Below are positions 32,512-41,248 of a stretch of 64,000 nucleotides of DNA, piece by piece. This DNA comes from Streptomyces sp. Tue6028 (GTDB lineage: Bacteria; Actinomycetota; Actinomycetes; Streptomycetales; Streptomycetaceae). The position numbers and the translations under genes were made by a program. The notes below the pieces were generated by a model. The model ran no database searches, was not told the origin of the DNA, and was given only the letters and a program-made list of their open reading frames with translations. The stretch is taken from contig NZ_MLCE01000025.1 in the NCBI RefSeq assembly GCF_002300165.1, positions 1-64,000 of the forward strand, written 5' to 3'. Numbering within the stretch: position 1 is the first letter of the stretch; each line of letters starts with the position of its first letter.

Positions 32512-33264
32512 GTGGACCTTCACAAGCGCCCCGACCCGACCGCCCCGACGGCGGCGAAGCCGACCGCGGCCACGGCCGTGCAGCCGTCCGAGCTCCGTGC
32601 CTCCGACGCCGACCGCGACCGGATCGCCGACATGCTGCGCGAGGCGCTCGCCGAAGGGCGCCTGACCGCCGAGGAGCACGCCGAGCGGGTGGAGGGGGTG
32701 CTCGCCACCAAGACCGTGGGCGAGCTCGACCGCTTCGTCCAGGACCTGCCCGCCGCCCACGCGGCCCGGGCGAACGCGGCGTACACCTCCGCGCCCAACC
32801 GCCCGGCCGCGGGCGCGATCCCGGTCGAGGCCGACGAGAACGTGGTGGCGGTCTTCAGCGCCGCGGTCCGCAAGGGCCGCTGGCGCGCCGGCCGCCGTAT
32901 CCACGTGTACTCGATCTTCGGCAGCGTCGAGATAGACCTCAGCGAGGCGATCTTCGAGTACCAGCAGGTCGTGATCAAGGCGATTTCCGTCTTCGGTCAC
33001 GTGGAGGTCCGCGTCCCGGAGAACGTCTCGCTCCGCGGCAATGGTGGCGGTGTGCTGGGCAACTTCGAAGTGGACACGCTGGATTCGGGCGATCCTCACG
33101 CGCCGGTCGTCTATGTCGACGGAATCGCCGTGCTGGGAAATGTCGAGGCACGACCCAGGCGCGGCAAGCTCGTCGCGGACATTCTCGACCGCGTGACCAG
33201 CCGCGTGAGCGAGCGTGCGGCGGACCGCGTCGACAGGGGTTTGCGCAAGCATCTGGACCGTTGA
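32512..33264 (+). CDS. DUF1707 and cell-wall-active-antibiotic-response-like protein
   Basis: A 250-residue protein. The DUF1707 domain (~27-80) has the short helical motif LRASDADRDRIADMLREALA followed by GRLTAEEHAERVE; about 105-240 form a beta-helical LiaF-like domain (IFGSVEIDLS, VFGHVEVRVPENV, VLGNFEVDTL). No membrane segment. Such proteins are widespread in actinobacteria and linked to envelope stress by analogy with LiaF. Start GTG with leaderless promoter geometry. Confidence 0.85.
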   Translation: MDLHKRPDPTAPTAAKPTAATAVQPSELRASDADRDRIADMLREALAEGRLTAEEHAERVEGVLATKTVGELDRFVQDLPAAHAARANAAYTSAPNRPAAGAIPVEADENVVAVFSAAVRKGRWRAGRRIHVYSIFGSVEIDLSEAIFEYQQVVIKAISVFGHVEVRVPENVSLRGNGGGVLGNFEVDTLDSGDPHAPVVYVDGIAVLGNVEARPRRGKLVADILDRVTSRVSERAADRVDRGLRKHLDR

Positions 33265-33463
33265 CGCTTGTGAATTCAACGGCGTCCGCCGCGTATTGGT
33301 CCGATCCCAACAGCCGTGCCGCGCATGAGAATTCCAGGGCTTCGGAACTCAGTGCATAGGCACGCGCACAGCGGGTAGGCCTTGCTGCATCGTCTCTTGG
33401 AGGGCGCCGTGGGACTTTCCGCGGCGCCCGGCACGCTCGCGAAGCCGTCGTCAGGAGTAGACC

Positions 33464-33841
33464 GTGCTGCAACCGCCGCATCAGTCCCTGCAGGTAGCTG
33501 CCGTTCCGGCCCCGCGGGCGCCCGTGCGGGACAGGGATCAGGAAGCGCCATGGCACACGGAGGCCGTGTGCCGCCGAGACGAGGCCGGCCTGTTCTTCGC
33601 CCCCTCCAAGGAGCCCACCGCGGCCCGGCTCTCCCGTGAGGAGGCGGCCAAGCGAGTCTGTGCCCGCTGCCCGGTGATGGTCGAGTGTCGCGAACACGCG
33701 CTCCTGCAACCCGAGCCCTACGGCGTGTGGGGCGGCCTCACCGCCGCCGAGCGCCGTGTGGTGCTCGCCCGGCGTCGCCGCCGCGACCTCGAACTCAAGA
33801 AGGCCGCGCGTGCGACGGGGAGGATAGCGGCCGCCGGTTAG
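33464..33841 (+). CDS. wblI: WhiB-like iron-sulfur regulator
   Basis: A 125-residue Wbl protein. The four cluster cysteines are Cys36, Cys66, Cys69 and Cys75 (C-x29-CxxC-x5-C), followed by the G[VI]WGG turn at 87-91 and a basic C-terminus (RRRRRDLELKK). Wbl proteins bind a 4Fe-4S cluster and the primary sigma factor. The start is GTG at 33464 after AGGAG. The symbol rests on my memory that the wbl gene beside glpX in S. coelicolor is wblI; the family call itself is firm. Transcription ends at a 22-bp hairpin shared with glpX. Confidence 0.88.
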   Translation: MLQPPHQSLQVAAVPAPRAPVRDRDQEAPWHTEAVCRRDEAGLFFAPSKEPTAARLSREEAAKRVCARCPVMVECREHALLQPEPYGVWGGLTAAERRVVLARRRRRDLELKKAARATGRIAAAG

Positions 33842-33900
33842 CCGGGGCCGTGACCGGGCGGCCCGCCCCCGCGGGCCGGAGCCGCCCGCCCGGTCCGCCG

Positions 33901-33950
33901 GACGTGAAAGAGGGCGCCCTCCCCGCACGGAGGGCGCCCTCTTTCACGTC
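33901..33950. terminator. 22-bp hairpin between wblI and glpX
   Basis: Bases 33901-33922 pair perfectly with 33929-33950 around a 6-nt loop; the stem contains GAAAGAGGG/CCCTCTTTC, giving pyrimidine tracts on both strands. Bidirectional. Confidence 0.9.
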
Positions 33951-34079
33951 TGTACGACCGCTCGGCGGGCCCGCAGACCCGCCTGCACCCGCCTCCGTAC
34001 GACCGCCTGATCGCGCCCGTACGGCTGCTTCGAGTGCCGGGGCGGCGCCGGTCACCCGGCGCCGCTCATACGGTGGCGC

Positions 34080-35111
34080 TCACTTGGCCCGGTCGAAGTC
34101 GATCGCGCTGTACGCGCGCAGCTTGCTCAGCCGGTGCTCGGAGTTGATCTGGCGGACGGTGCCGGACTTGGAGCGCATGACGATCGACTCGGTCGTCGCC
34201 GTCTCGGAGCGGTAGCGCACCCCGCGCAGCAGCTCGCCGTCGGTGATGCCGGTCGCGACGAAGAACACGTTCTCGCCGGAGACCAGGTCACCGGTGGTCA
34301 GCACGCGGTCCAGGTCGTGACCGGCGTCGACGGCCCGCTGCCGCTCGTCCTCGTCCTTGGGCCACAGCTTGCCCTGGATCGTGCCGCCCAGGCACTTGAC
34401 CGCACAGGCCGAGATGATGCCCTCGGGCGTGCCGCCGATGCCGAGCAGCAGGTCGATGCCGGTGCCCTCGCGCAGGGCCAGGATCGAGCCCGCGACATCG
34501 CCGTCGGAGATCAGCTTGATACGGGCGCCGGTCTCCCGGATCTCCTTGATGATCCCCTCGTGGCGGGGGCGGTCGAGGATGACGACCGTGACGTCCTCGG
34601 GGGTGACCCGCTTGGCCTTGGCGACCCGCCGGATGTTCACCGAGACGGGCGCGTTGATGTCGACGAAGTCGGCGGCCTCGGGGCCGGTCACCAGCTTGTC
34701 CATGTAGAAGACCGCGGACGGGTCGAACATGGTGCCGCGGTCGGCGGCGGCGAGTACCGCGATCGCGTTGGTCATGCCCTTGGCGGTGAGCGTGGTTCCG
34801 TCGATCGGGTCGACGGCGATGTCGCACTCGGGCCCGGTCCCGTCGCCGACGCGCTCTCCGTTGAAGAGCATCGGGGCCTCGTCCTTCTCACCCTCACCGA
34901 TGACGACGACGCCGTTCATCGAGACGGTGGAGACGAGGGTCCGCATGGCCCGGACGGCGGCGCCGTCGGCGCCGTTCTTGTCGCCGCGGCCGACCCAGCG
35001 GCCCGCGGCCATGGCGGCGGCTTCGGTGACCCGGACCAGTTCCAGGGCGAGGTTTCGGTCCGGGGCCTCGGAAGGGACCTCGAGTTCGGACGGCAGATGA
35101 TGCTCGGTCAT
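34080..35111 (-). CDS. glpX: class II fructose-1,6-bisphosphatase
   Basis: A 343-residue GlpX-type phosphatase releasing phosphate from fructose 1,6-bisphosphate in gluconeogenesis. The metal and substrate motifs VVVIGEGEKDEAPML and DPIDGTTLTAKG are intact, as are DGDVAGSI and GIGGTPEGIISA. Cytoplasmic. The ATG at 35111 is preceded by GAAAGGTG. Actinobacteria usually rely on this type instead of class I. Convergent with wblI, and divergent from the DUF4245 gene. Confidence 0.96.
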   Translation of the reverse strand: MTEHHLPSELEVPSEAPDRNLALELVRVTEAAAMAAGRWVGRGDKNGADGAAVRAMRTLVSTVSMNGVVVIGEGEKDEAPMLFNGERVGDGTGPECDIAVDPIDGTTLTAKGMTNAIAVLAAADRGTMFDPSAVFYMDKLVTGPEAADFVDINAPVSVNIRRVAKAKRVTPEDVTVVILDRPRHEGIIKEIRETGARIKLISDGDVAGSILALREGTGIDLLLGIGGTPEGIISACAVKCLGGTIQGKLWPKDEDERQRAVDAGHDLDRVLTTGDLVSGENVFFVATGITDGELLRGVRYRSETATTESIVMRSKSGTVRQINSEHRLSKLRAYSAIDFDRAK

Positions 35112-35236
35112 CGGAGCGCACCTTTCTGATACGACGACGGCCGGATGAGGGTGTGTCCCGACTCTATCGTTAGGCAGACAAAATGAGCAGGGGGCCCCAC
35201 GGATGAGCAGGCCAGGGCACCTGCGACGATAGGTAC

Positions 35237-35755
35237 GTGGCAGGTATGAAAGGCAAGCAGTCGGTCCGGGACATGCTCATCTCCCTGGGCCTCATCGGGC
35301 TCATGGCGGGCATCATCTACATCTTCATCCCGCACGACGACTCTGAGCCTCCTCTCAAGCGTGTCGACTACCGTGTCGAGCTGCTGACGGCTCGCCGTGC
35401 GGCGAGCTATCCCGTGGCGGCGCCCGAGGGCCTGCCCCGGACGTGGAAGGCGACGTCGGTGCGGTACGACGGCTCCGAGTTCGACGCCTGGCACCTGGGC
35501 TTCCACGACCCCGACGGTCAGTACGTGGCGGTCGAGCAGTCCACTCAGAAGCCCGCCGTGTTCATCGAGACGGCCAGCCAGGGCGCCGAGCAGACCAAGG
35601 CCACCCAGCGCATCGGCGACCGGACCTGGGAGCGCTACGAGGGCGACCACTACGACGCGCTCGTGCTCAGGAGCAAGGGCTCCACGACCGTGGTGACCGG
35701 GACGGCGTCCTTCGACCGGCTGACGAAGATGGCGCAGTCGCTCGCCACCTCCTGA
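35237..35755 (+). CDS. DUF4245 membrane-anchored protein
   Basis: A 172-residue protein with one N-terminal membrane segment (MLISLGLIGLMAGIIYIFIP) and an extracytoplasmic DUF4245 domain containing LPRTWKATSVRYDG and WHLGFHDPDGQYVAVEQ. Function unknown; conserved next to glpX in actinobacteria. Start is GTG at 35237; the ATG at 35246 is an alternative. No clear ribosome binding site. A 14-bp hairpin follows. Confidence 0.8.
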   Translation: MAGMKGKQSVRDMLISLGLIGLMAGIIYIFIPHDDSEPPLKRVDYRVELLTARRAASYPVAAPEGLPRTWKATSVRYDGSEFDAWHLGFHDPDGQYVAVEQSTQKPAVFIETASQGAEQTKATQRIGDRTWERYEGDHYDALVLRSKGSTTVVTGTASFDRLTKMAQSLATS

Positions 35756-35791
35756 GCCCCGTGTCCGCGCGCCGTGCGCACCGAGACGGCG

Positions 35792-35823
35792 GAAGGGCCC
35801 CCGGCGACTGCCGGGGGCCCTTC
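35792..35823. terminator. hairpin between DUF4245 and nitroreductase-family genes
   Basis: GAAGGGCCCCCGGC-GACT-GCCGGGGGCCCTTC, perfect 14-bp stem between convergent genes. Confidence 0.88.
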
Positions 35824-35865
35824 TCGTGCACGTACGGGGTCGGTGTACGCGCACTACGTGCGGGG

Positions 35866-36456
35866 TCAGACGGTGGTGACGACCTGGTCGAGCTCCAGGC
35901 GCGGGGAGCGCGGGAACCAGGCGTCGTCGCCCGGGCGGCCGATGTTGACGATCATCAGCGGGGTGTGGTCGTCGTCCAGGAACTCCTTCTGGACGCCGGC
36001 GAAGTCGAAGCCGGTCATCGGGCCGGCGGCGAGGCCGGCGGCGCGGACGCCGATGATGAAGTACGCGGCCTGGAGGGCGGCGTTCAGCGCGGCGGCACCC
36101 TCACGGGCCGGGCGCTCGGAGTAGAAGACGTCCTTGGCGGCCGGGAAGTGCGGGAAGAGGGTCGGGAGCTCCTCGTGGAACTCGTTGTCCGCGGAGAGGA
36201 TCGCGACCAGCGGGGCGGTGGAGGTCTTCGCCTGGTTGCCTTCGGCGAGGTGCTGCACGAGGCGCTCGCGGGCCTCGGGGGAGCGGACCAGGGTGATGCG
36301 CAGCGGCGACTGGTTGAAGGCGGTCGGGCCGTACTTGACCAGGTCGTAGATCGCCTGCACCTGCTCGTCGGTCACCGGCTCTTCGGTGAACGTGTTCGCG
36401 GTACGGGCCTCGCGGAACAGCAGGTCCTGTGCGGTGGGGTCAAGAACGAGGGACAT
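35866..36456 (-). CDS. nitroreductase-family protein, malonic semialdehyde reductase type
   Basis: A 196-residue FMN-dependent oxidoreductase of the RutE/YdfN branch: REARTANTFTEEPVTDEQVQ at the start, YGPTAFNQSPLRI for FMN binding, and RAAGLAAGPMTGFD. RutE reduces malonic semialdehyde in uracil breakdown, but no rut genes are near, so the substrate here is open. The ATG at 36456 follows GAGAAGG. A good sigma-70-type promoter lies 55-85 bp upstream. Monocistronic. Confidence 0.9.
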   Translation of the reverse strand: MSLVLDPTAQDLLFREARTANTFTEEPVTDEQVQAIYDLVKYGPTAFNQSPLRITLVRSPEARERLVQHLAEGNQAKTSTAPLVAILSADNEFHEELPTLFPHFPAAKDVFYSERPAREGAAALNAALQAAYFIIGVRAAGLAAGPMTGFDFAGVQKEFLDDDHTPLMIVNIGRPGDDAWFPRSPRLELDQVVTTV

Positions 36457-36510
36457 CGAAAACCTTCTCGGTACGTGCGGTCGATCCGGGGGGATCTTCT
36501 TGCGGCACCG

Positions 36511-36539
36511 ACAGTACGGCTTGGAGGTTTAAGTTTCAA
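36511..36539 (-). promoter_or_regulatory. promoter of the nitroreductase-family gene
   Basis: Minus strand TTGAAA (36539-36534), 17-bp spacer, TACTGT (36516-36511). The -35 region lies in an AT-rich patch (GTTGAAACTTAAACC), which could also be a regulator site. Confidence 0.55.
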
Positions 36540-36698
36540 CCAAAAGCGGGGCGTGGTGATCCGCTTCACACGCCATGAAGTGATGAAACACCGCCTGACC
36601 TGGGCGGCAAGGCGGTGTCAGGGTGCCGGCCGGCGTCGTCCGTGACCGGACGCCGACGGACCCCGTCGGCGGTGATCACCCGGAGTCGGCGGCGGCGA

Positions 36699-36935
36699 TC
36701 ACTCGGAGTCGGCGGCGTCCTCCTCTTCCGCTTCCTCCTCGGCCAGGGCCGCGTCCAGCCGTGCCCGTGCGCCCTCGAGCCAGCGCCGGCACACCTTCGC
36801 CAGCTCCTCGCCCCGCTCCCACAGGGCGAGGGACTCCTCCAGGGTCGTACCGCCGGCCTCCAGGCGACGTACGACCTCGATGAGCTCGTCCCGCGCCTGC
36901 TCGTACCCGAGCGCCTCGTCCACCTTGCTGGTCAT
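36699..36935 (-). CDS. xseB: exodeoxyribonuclease VII small subunit
   Basis: A 78-residue helical protein with the XseB pattern LGYEQARDELIEVVRRLEAG and TTLEESLALWERGEEL; the acidic tail is normal. It binds several copies to XseA to make the single-strand exonuclease VII. It starts 9 nt after the xseA stop. TAGGGT ends 6 nt before its ATG, so a leaderless transcript from inside the xseA end is possible in addition to the operon message. Confidence 0.94.
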   Translation of the reverse strand: MTSKVDEALGYEQARDELIEVVRRLEAGGTTLEESLALWERGEELAKVCRRWLEGARARLDAALAEEEAEEEDAADSE

Positions 36936-36941
36936 CCGCCC

Positions 36942-36947
36942 ACCCTA
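36942..36947 (-). promoter_or_regulatory. possible -10 hexamer TAGGGT of xseB
   Basis: Overlaps the xseA stop codon and ends 6 nt before the xseB ATG. Confidence 0.4.
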
Positions 36948-38153
36948 TGCATCGACTCGAACCGTGAATTCACCCTCGGCGACCCGCGCCCGCAGCGTCT
37001 CGTCCGCCGCGACCTCCTCCGGGTCACGCACCACGTGACCGTCGGCCTTCTGCAGCACCGCGTACCCGCGCTGGAGGGTGGCGGCGGGGGAGAGGGCCAC
37101 CACGCGCGCGTGCGTGTGCGTCAGCTCGGAGTCGGCGCGGTCGAGGAGGTGGCCGAGGGTGCGCCGCCCGCGGTCCAACAGGGAGGCGACGTGGTCCGCC
37201 CGTTCGTCGACCATCCGGTGCGGGTCCTCTATCGACGGCCGGGCGAGCGCGTGCGCCAGGCCGCGCTCCTCGCGATCGATCAGGGACGCCACGCAGCGCC
37301 GCGCCCGGTCCCGTAGGAACCGCACCCGTTCGTACTCCTCGCCGACGTCCGGCACGACCTTCTTGGCGGCGTCCGTCGGGGTCGACGCGCGCAGGTCGGC
37401 CACATAGTCGAGGAGGGGGGTGTCGGGTTCGTGCCCGATCGCTGACACGACGGGCGTCCGGCACGCCGCGACCGCCCGGACGAGCTGTTCGTCGGAGAAG
37501 GGCAGCAGGTCCTCCACGCTGCCGCCGCCGCGCGCCACGATGATCACGTCGACGTCGTCGAGGGCGTCGAGGTCCTTCACGGCCTGCACCACCTGCGGCA
37601 CCGCGTGGACGCCCTGCACGGCGACATTGCGGACCTCGAAGCGGACGGCGGGCCAGCGGTGCCGCGCGTTCTCCAGGACGTCGCGCTCGGCCGCGGACGC
37701 GCGCCCGCACACCAGCCCGACGAGCTGCGGCAGGAACGGCAGGGGCTTCTTGCGCTCGGGCGCGAACAGTCCCTCGCCGGCCAGGGACTTTTTCAACTGC
37801 TCCAGCCGGGCGAGGAGTTCGCCCACGCCCACCGGCCTTATCTCGGCGGCCCGCAGCGACAGCTGTCCCCGCGGCGCGTACCACTCGGGCTTCGCGTGGA
37901 CCACCACACGGGCGCCCTCGCTGACCACGTCGGCGACGGCGTCGAACACCTGGCGGTAACAGGTCACGCTCACCGAGATGTCGTGCGACGGGTCGCGCAG
38001 CGTGAGGAACACGACGCCCGCACCCGGGCGCCGCGACAACTGGGTGATCTGTCCCTCGACCCACACGGCGCCGAGCCGGTCGATCCATCCCCCGATGAGC
38101 CGCGACACCTCTCCGACGGGCAGCGGGGCGTCCGCGGACGTGTTGAGAGCCAT
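36945..38153 (-). CDS. xseA: exodeoxyribonuclease VII large subunit
   Basis: A 402-residue nuclease subunit. The N-terminal OB-fold reads WVEGQITQLSRRPGAGVVFLTLRD; the catalytic domain has DVDVIIVARGGGSVEDLLPF and the tail has LQRGYAVLQKADG. It degrades single-stranded DNA to oligonucleotides in repair. The ATG at 38153 is used because it gives the standard N-terminus; the frame stays open upstream into repetitive sequence. It is followed by xseB in the usual operon. Confidence 0.95.
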   Translation of the reverse strand: MALNTSADAPLPVGEVSRLIGGWIDRLGAVWVEGQITQLSRRPGAGVVFLTLRDPSHDISVSVTCYRQVFDAVADVVSEGARVVVHAKPEWYAPRGQLSLRAAEIRPVGVGELLARLEQLKKSLAGEGLFAPERKKPLPFLPQLVGLVCGRASAAERDVLENARHRWPAVRFEVRNVAVQGVHAVPQVVQAVKDLDALDDVDVIIVARGGGSVEDLLPFSDEQLVRAVAACRTPVVSAIGHEPDTPLLDYVADLRASTPTDAAKKVVPDVGEEYERVRFLRDRARRCVASLIDREERGLAHALARPSIEDPHRMVDERADHVASLLDRGRRTLGHLLDRADSELTHTHARVVALSPAATLQRGYAVLQKADGHVVRDPEEVAADETLRARVAEGEFTVRVDA

Positions 38154-38235
38154 GCGCCCGAGCGTAACGGCCACCACCGACAGCGCCCCTGGTATCCCCA
38201 CCGGCGGCGCCCCGGCCCGACCGGAGGCAATCCCC

Positions 38236-38395
38236 GCGCCATCCGCCCCTGGACCGCATCCCTCGACGACCCGCGCCCCGCCCACGCGCGGAGGGGGCGG
38301 TGCTGGTGAATGGGCCGCGCGCCATCCGCCCCTGGACCGCATCCCTCGACCACCCGCGCCCCGCCCACGCACGGAAGGGGCCGTGCCGGTGCATC
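38236..38395. repeat. two ~77-bp direct repeats upstream of xseA
   Basis: Unit 1 starts at 38236 and unit 2 at 38319 (period 83 bp); both share gcgccatccgcccctggacc and differ at scattered positions. No gene is apparent in 38154-38682. Confidence 0.75.
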
Positions 38396-38456
38396 AAATG
38401 CCCGTTGCGGACGGCAACACGAACCCACCGCACTGAGCCACCGGACCACACAAGGG

Positions 38457-38655
38457 CTGCGACGGGCGGATCACCGGCACGGCCCCGACCCACCCACCGG
38501 CAGTCGCCGGCAGCGGACCGCCAGGACTCACCCACGGCACGGCCTCCGCAGGGACGGCACACCGCCCCGCACAACGACTGCGACGGGCGGATCACATCAC
38601 CGGCACGGCCCCGACCCACCCACCGGCAGTCGCCGGCGGCGGATCGCCAGGACTC
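38457..38655. repeat. two ~75-bp direct repeats in the xseA/APC-permease spacer
   Basis: Units at 38457-38529 and 38578-38655 share ctgcgacgggcggatcac and ccgacccacccaccggcagt; the second carries a 5-nt insertion. Different in sequence from the neighbouring pair at 38236. Confidence 0.75.
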
Positions 38656-38682
38656 CCGTCGGCCCAGGCCGGAGCCGGGTCG

Positions 38683-40107
38683 TCACGGCCGACCGGGCGA
38701 ACCGTCCGAGGACCCCCGGAGCGTGCCCGGCGGGACGGGAACCCCCGGCTCCGCGCGCCCCCGCTGCACGAGCAGGACGACCAGCCCCACCCCCAGCCAG
38801 ACCGCCCCCACCACCTGCGCCGTCCCCGACGCCTCGACGATCACCGCGACGGTGACGGCCGCGCCGACGACCGGCACGAGGACGTGCCGCCACCACACCA
38901 CGGGCCCGTCCCGGCGGCGTACCGCGAACCAGCCCACGACGCTCGCGTGCAGCAGCGTGAACGCGGTCAGCGCGCCGATGTCCACCACGGACACCAGCTT
39001 GTCCAGGCCGTCGTCGCGCCGCGCCGCCCAGACCGCGGCCGCCAGCGTGACGACCGCCGCGCACAGCAGGGCCGGCCGCGGCCCACCGGACTCCGTCCGG
39101 GCGAGGATCCGCGGCAGCCGCCGGTCGCGGGCCATCGCGAAGAGGAGCCGGCCGGCCGCCGCCTGCCCCGCGAGCGCCGCGAACGCCGCCCCGATCGCCT
39201 TGCTCACGGCCACCACGTTGTGCAGCCACGCACCGACCGAGGAGTCCACGGCGTCGTAGAAGGCCGAACCCTGCTTCCCGGGATCGGCGGCCAGCTGCGC
39301 GGACGACAGCGGCTCCAGCAGCGCGGCCAGATACGTCTGAGCGACGAACAGCACGCCCGCCAGAGCGAGGCAGAACAGCACCGCGCGGGCCACCTTCTCC
39401 GAGCCGCCCGTGACCTCCTCGGCGAACGTGGCGATCGCGTCGAAGCCCAGGTACGACAGGACCGCGACCGAGACGGCACCGACGACCGCCGACAGCGCGA
39501 ACGCCCCCTGCGCACCGTCACCGGACAGCGGGGAGAGCCAGCCGCGGTGGGCCCCGTCCCGCCCGAGCACCACCACCGCGGAGACGACGAAGACGAGCAG
39601 GACCACGATCTCCATCGCGAGGACCAGGAACCCGACCCGGGCGGCCGTCCGCACCCCCCACAGGTTCAGCGCCGTGGTCACGACCACGGCCAGCGCCGTC
39701 CACACCCACCGGGAGACCCCCGGGACCAAGGCGTTCATCGCGATCCCGGAGAAGAGGTAGGCCACCGCGGGGATGAGCAGATAGTCGAGCATCACCATCC
39801 ACCCGGCGACGAACCCCGCGCTCCTGCCGAGCCCCGCGCGCGCGTAGGCGAACACCGACCCCGCCTGGGGGACCACACGCACCATCTGGGCGTAGCTGAA
39901 GGCGGTGAACGCCATGGCGACCGTGGCGACGACGTAGACCAGCGCGACGGCGCCGTGCGACTTGGCGTCGAGGGTCCCGAAGACACCGACCGGCGCCATC
40001 GGCGCGATGAACAGCAGTCCGTAGACCACCAGATCGCGGAATCCGAGGCTGCGCCGCAGTCCCTGCTCGGCGCCGGCGGCGTCCGCGGCGGTCCGCGTGT
40101 CGGACAT
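38683..40107 (-). CDS. APC-family amino acid permease
   Basis: A 474-residue integral membrane transporter with about 12 membrane segments. The first is LVVYGLLFIAPMAPVGVFGT, typical of APC-superfamily proteins; the loop SYLGFDAIATFAEEV is the family's conserved TM6 region. It likely imports an amino acid or polyamine with protons; the substrate is not predictable. The ATG at 40107 follows GGGAGAGACG. It is divergent from ispH and not part of an operon. Confidence 0.92.
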   Translation of the reverse strand: MSDTRTAADAAGAEQGLRRSLGFRDLVVYGLLFIAPMAPVGVFGTLDAKSHGAVALVYVVATVAMAFTAFSYAQMVRVVPQAGSVFAYARAGLGRSAGFVAGWMVMLDYLLIPAVAYLFSGIAMNALVPGVSRWVWTALAVVVTTALNLWGVRTAARVGFLVLAMEIVVLLVFVVSAVVVLGRDGAHRGWLSPLSGDGAQGAFALSAVVGAVSVAVLSYLGFDAIATFAEEVTGGSEKVARAVLFCLALAGVLFVAQTYLAALLEPLSSAQLAADPGKQGSAFYDAVDSSVGAWLHNVVAVSKAIGAAFAALAGQAAAGRLLFAMARDRRLPRILARTESGGPRPALLCAAVVTLAAAVWAARRDDGLDKLVSVVDIGALTAFTLLHASVVGWFAVRRRDGPVVWWRHVLVPVVGAAVTVAVIVEASGTAQVVGAVWLGVGLVVLLVQRGRAEPGVPVPPGTLRGSSDGSPGRP

Positions 40108-40198
40108 CGTCTCTCCCGAGGGTCGCGCCTGTCCCACCCCTCCCGGCTCCCCACCAGTCTCCCCAAGGAGGCGATCTCCGACCCGCCGGACGCGGCCT

Positions 40199-40204
40199 TA
40201 CGAT
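40199..40204 (+). promoter_or_regulatory. -10 hexamer TACGAT of ispH
   Basis: Ends 7 nt before the ATG at 40212; suggests a leaderless ispH mRNA and argues against the upstream ATG at 40203. Confidence 0.6.
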
Positions 40205-40211
40205 GGGGGGC

Positions 40212-41219
40212 ATGTCTGCTTCGCCTGGCCGCCGTGTCCTGCTCGCCGCCCCCCGGGGCTACTGCGCGGGCGTGGACCGCGCCGTGATCGCCGTCGAGAA
40301 GGCCCTGGAGCAGTACGGGGCCCCGATCTACGTCCGCCACGAGATCGTCCACAACAAGTACGTCGTGCAGACCCTGGAGAAGAAGGGCGCCATCTTCGTC
40401 GAGCAGACGACGGAGGTCCCCGAGGGGGCCATCGTCATGTTCTCGGCGCACGGCGTCGCCCCCGTGGTCCACGAGGAGGCCGCGGCCGGCAAGCTCGCCA
40501 CGATCGACGCGACCTGCCCCCTCGTCACCAAGGTGCACAAGGAAGCGGTCCGGTTCGCGGGCGAGGACTTCGACATCCTCCTCATCGGGCACGAGGGCCA
40601 CGAGGAGGTCATCGGCACCTCCGGTGAGGCGCCCGACCACATCACCCTCGTCGACGGCCCCGAGGACGTCGCCAAGGTCGAGGTCCGCGACCCGTCCAAG
40701 GTCGTCTGGCTGTCCCAGACCACACTGTCGGTCGACGAGACCATGGAGACGGTCGACGCGCTCAAGGAGAAGTTCCCGCAGCTCATCTCTCCGCCCAGCG
40801 ACGACATCTGCTACGCCACGCAGAACCGCCAGCTGGCCGTGAAGCAGATGGGCGCGGAAGCCGACCTCGTGATCGTCGTCGGCTCCCGGAACTCCTCCAA
40901 CTCCAAGCGGCTCGTCGAGGTCGCCAAGCTCGCGGGCGCGCGCGACGCGTACCTCGTGGACTTCGCCGACGAGATCGACGAGGCATGGCTGGACGGCGTG
41001 ACCACGGTCGGTGTCACCTCGGGCGCGTCCGTCCCGGAGATCCTGGTCGAGCAGGTCCTGGAGCGGCTGTCGCAGCGCGGCTTCGAGGACGTGGAGATCG
41101 TCAAGGCCGCCGAGGAGTCCATCACCTTCTCGCTGCCGAAGGAACTGCGCCGCGACCTGCGCGCGGAGGCGGCGGCCCTCGTGGAGCGGCGCACGGGCAC
41201 CGGTCCCTCCGCGGAGTGA
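40212..41219 (+). CDS. ispH: 4-hydroxy-3-methylbut-2-enyl diphosphate reductase
   Basis: A 335-residue iron-sulfur enzyme performing the last MEP-pathway step, from HMBPP to IPP and DMAPP. The three cluster cysteines are Cys18 (RGYCAGVDRA), Cys102 (DATCPLVTKVH) and Cys200 (DDICYATQNRQ); the catalytic Glu lies in the region after EGHEEVIGT. Cytoplasmic. The start is placed at ATG 40212, because a -10 hexamer ends 7 nt upstream; ATG 40203 would overlap it. It is divergent from the APC permease, and ppgK follows 29 nt downstream with its own promoter. Confidence 0.96.
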   Translation: MSASPGRRVLLAAPRGYCAGVDRAVIAVEKALEQYGAPIYVRHEIVHNKYVVQTLEKKGAIFVEQTTEVPEGAIVMFSAHGVAPVVHEEAAAGKLATIDATCPLVTKVHKEAVRFAGEDFDILLIGHEGHEEVIGTSGEAPDHITLVDGPEDVAKVEVRDPSKVVWLSQTTLSVDETMETVDALKEKFPQLISPPSDDICYATQNRQLAVKQMGAEADLVIVVGSRNSSNSKRLVEVAKLAGARDAYLVDFADEIDEAWLDGVTTVGVTSGASVPEILVEQVLERLSQRGFEDVEIVKAAEESITFSLPKELRRDLRAEAAALVERRTGTGPSAE

Positions 41220-41236
41220 CTGTCCGTCGTACGACG

Positions 41237-41242
41237 TAACGT
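41237..41242 (+). promoter_or_regulatory. -10 hexamer TAACGT of ppgK
   Basis: Ends 6 nt before the ATG at 41249; leaderless geometry. Confidence 0.55.
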
Positions 41243-41248
41243 AGAGCC

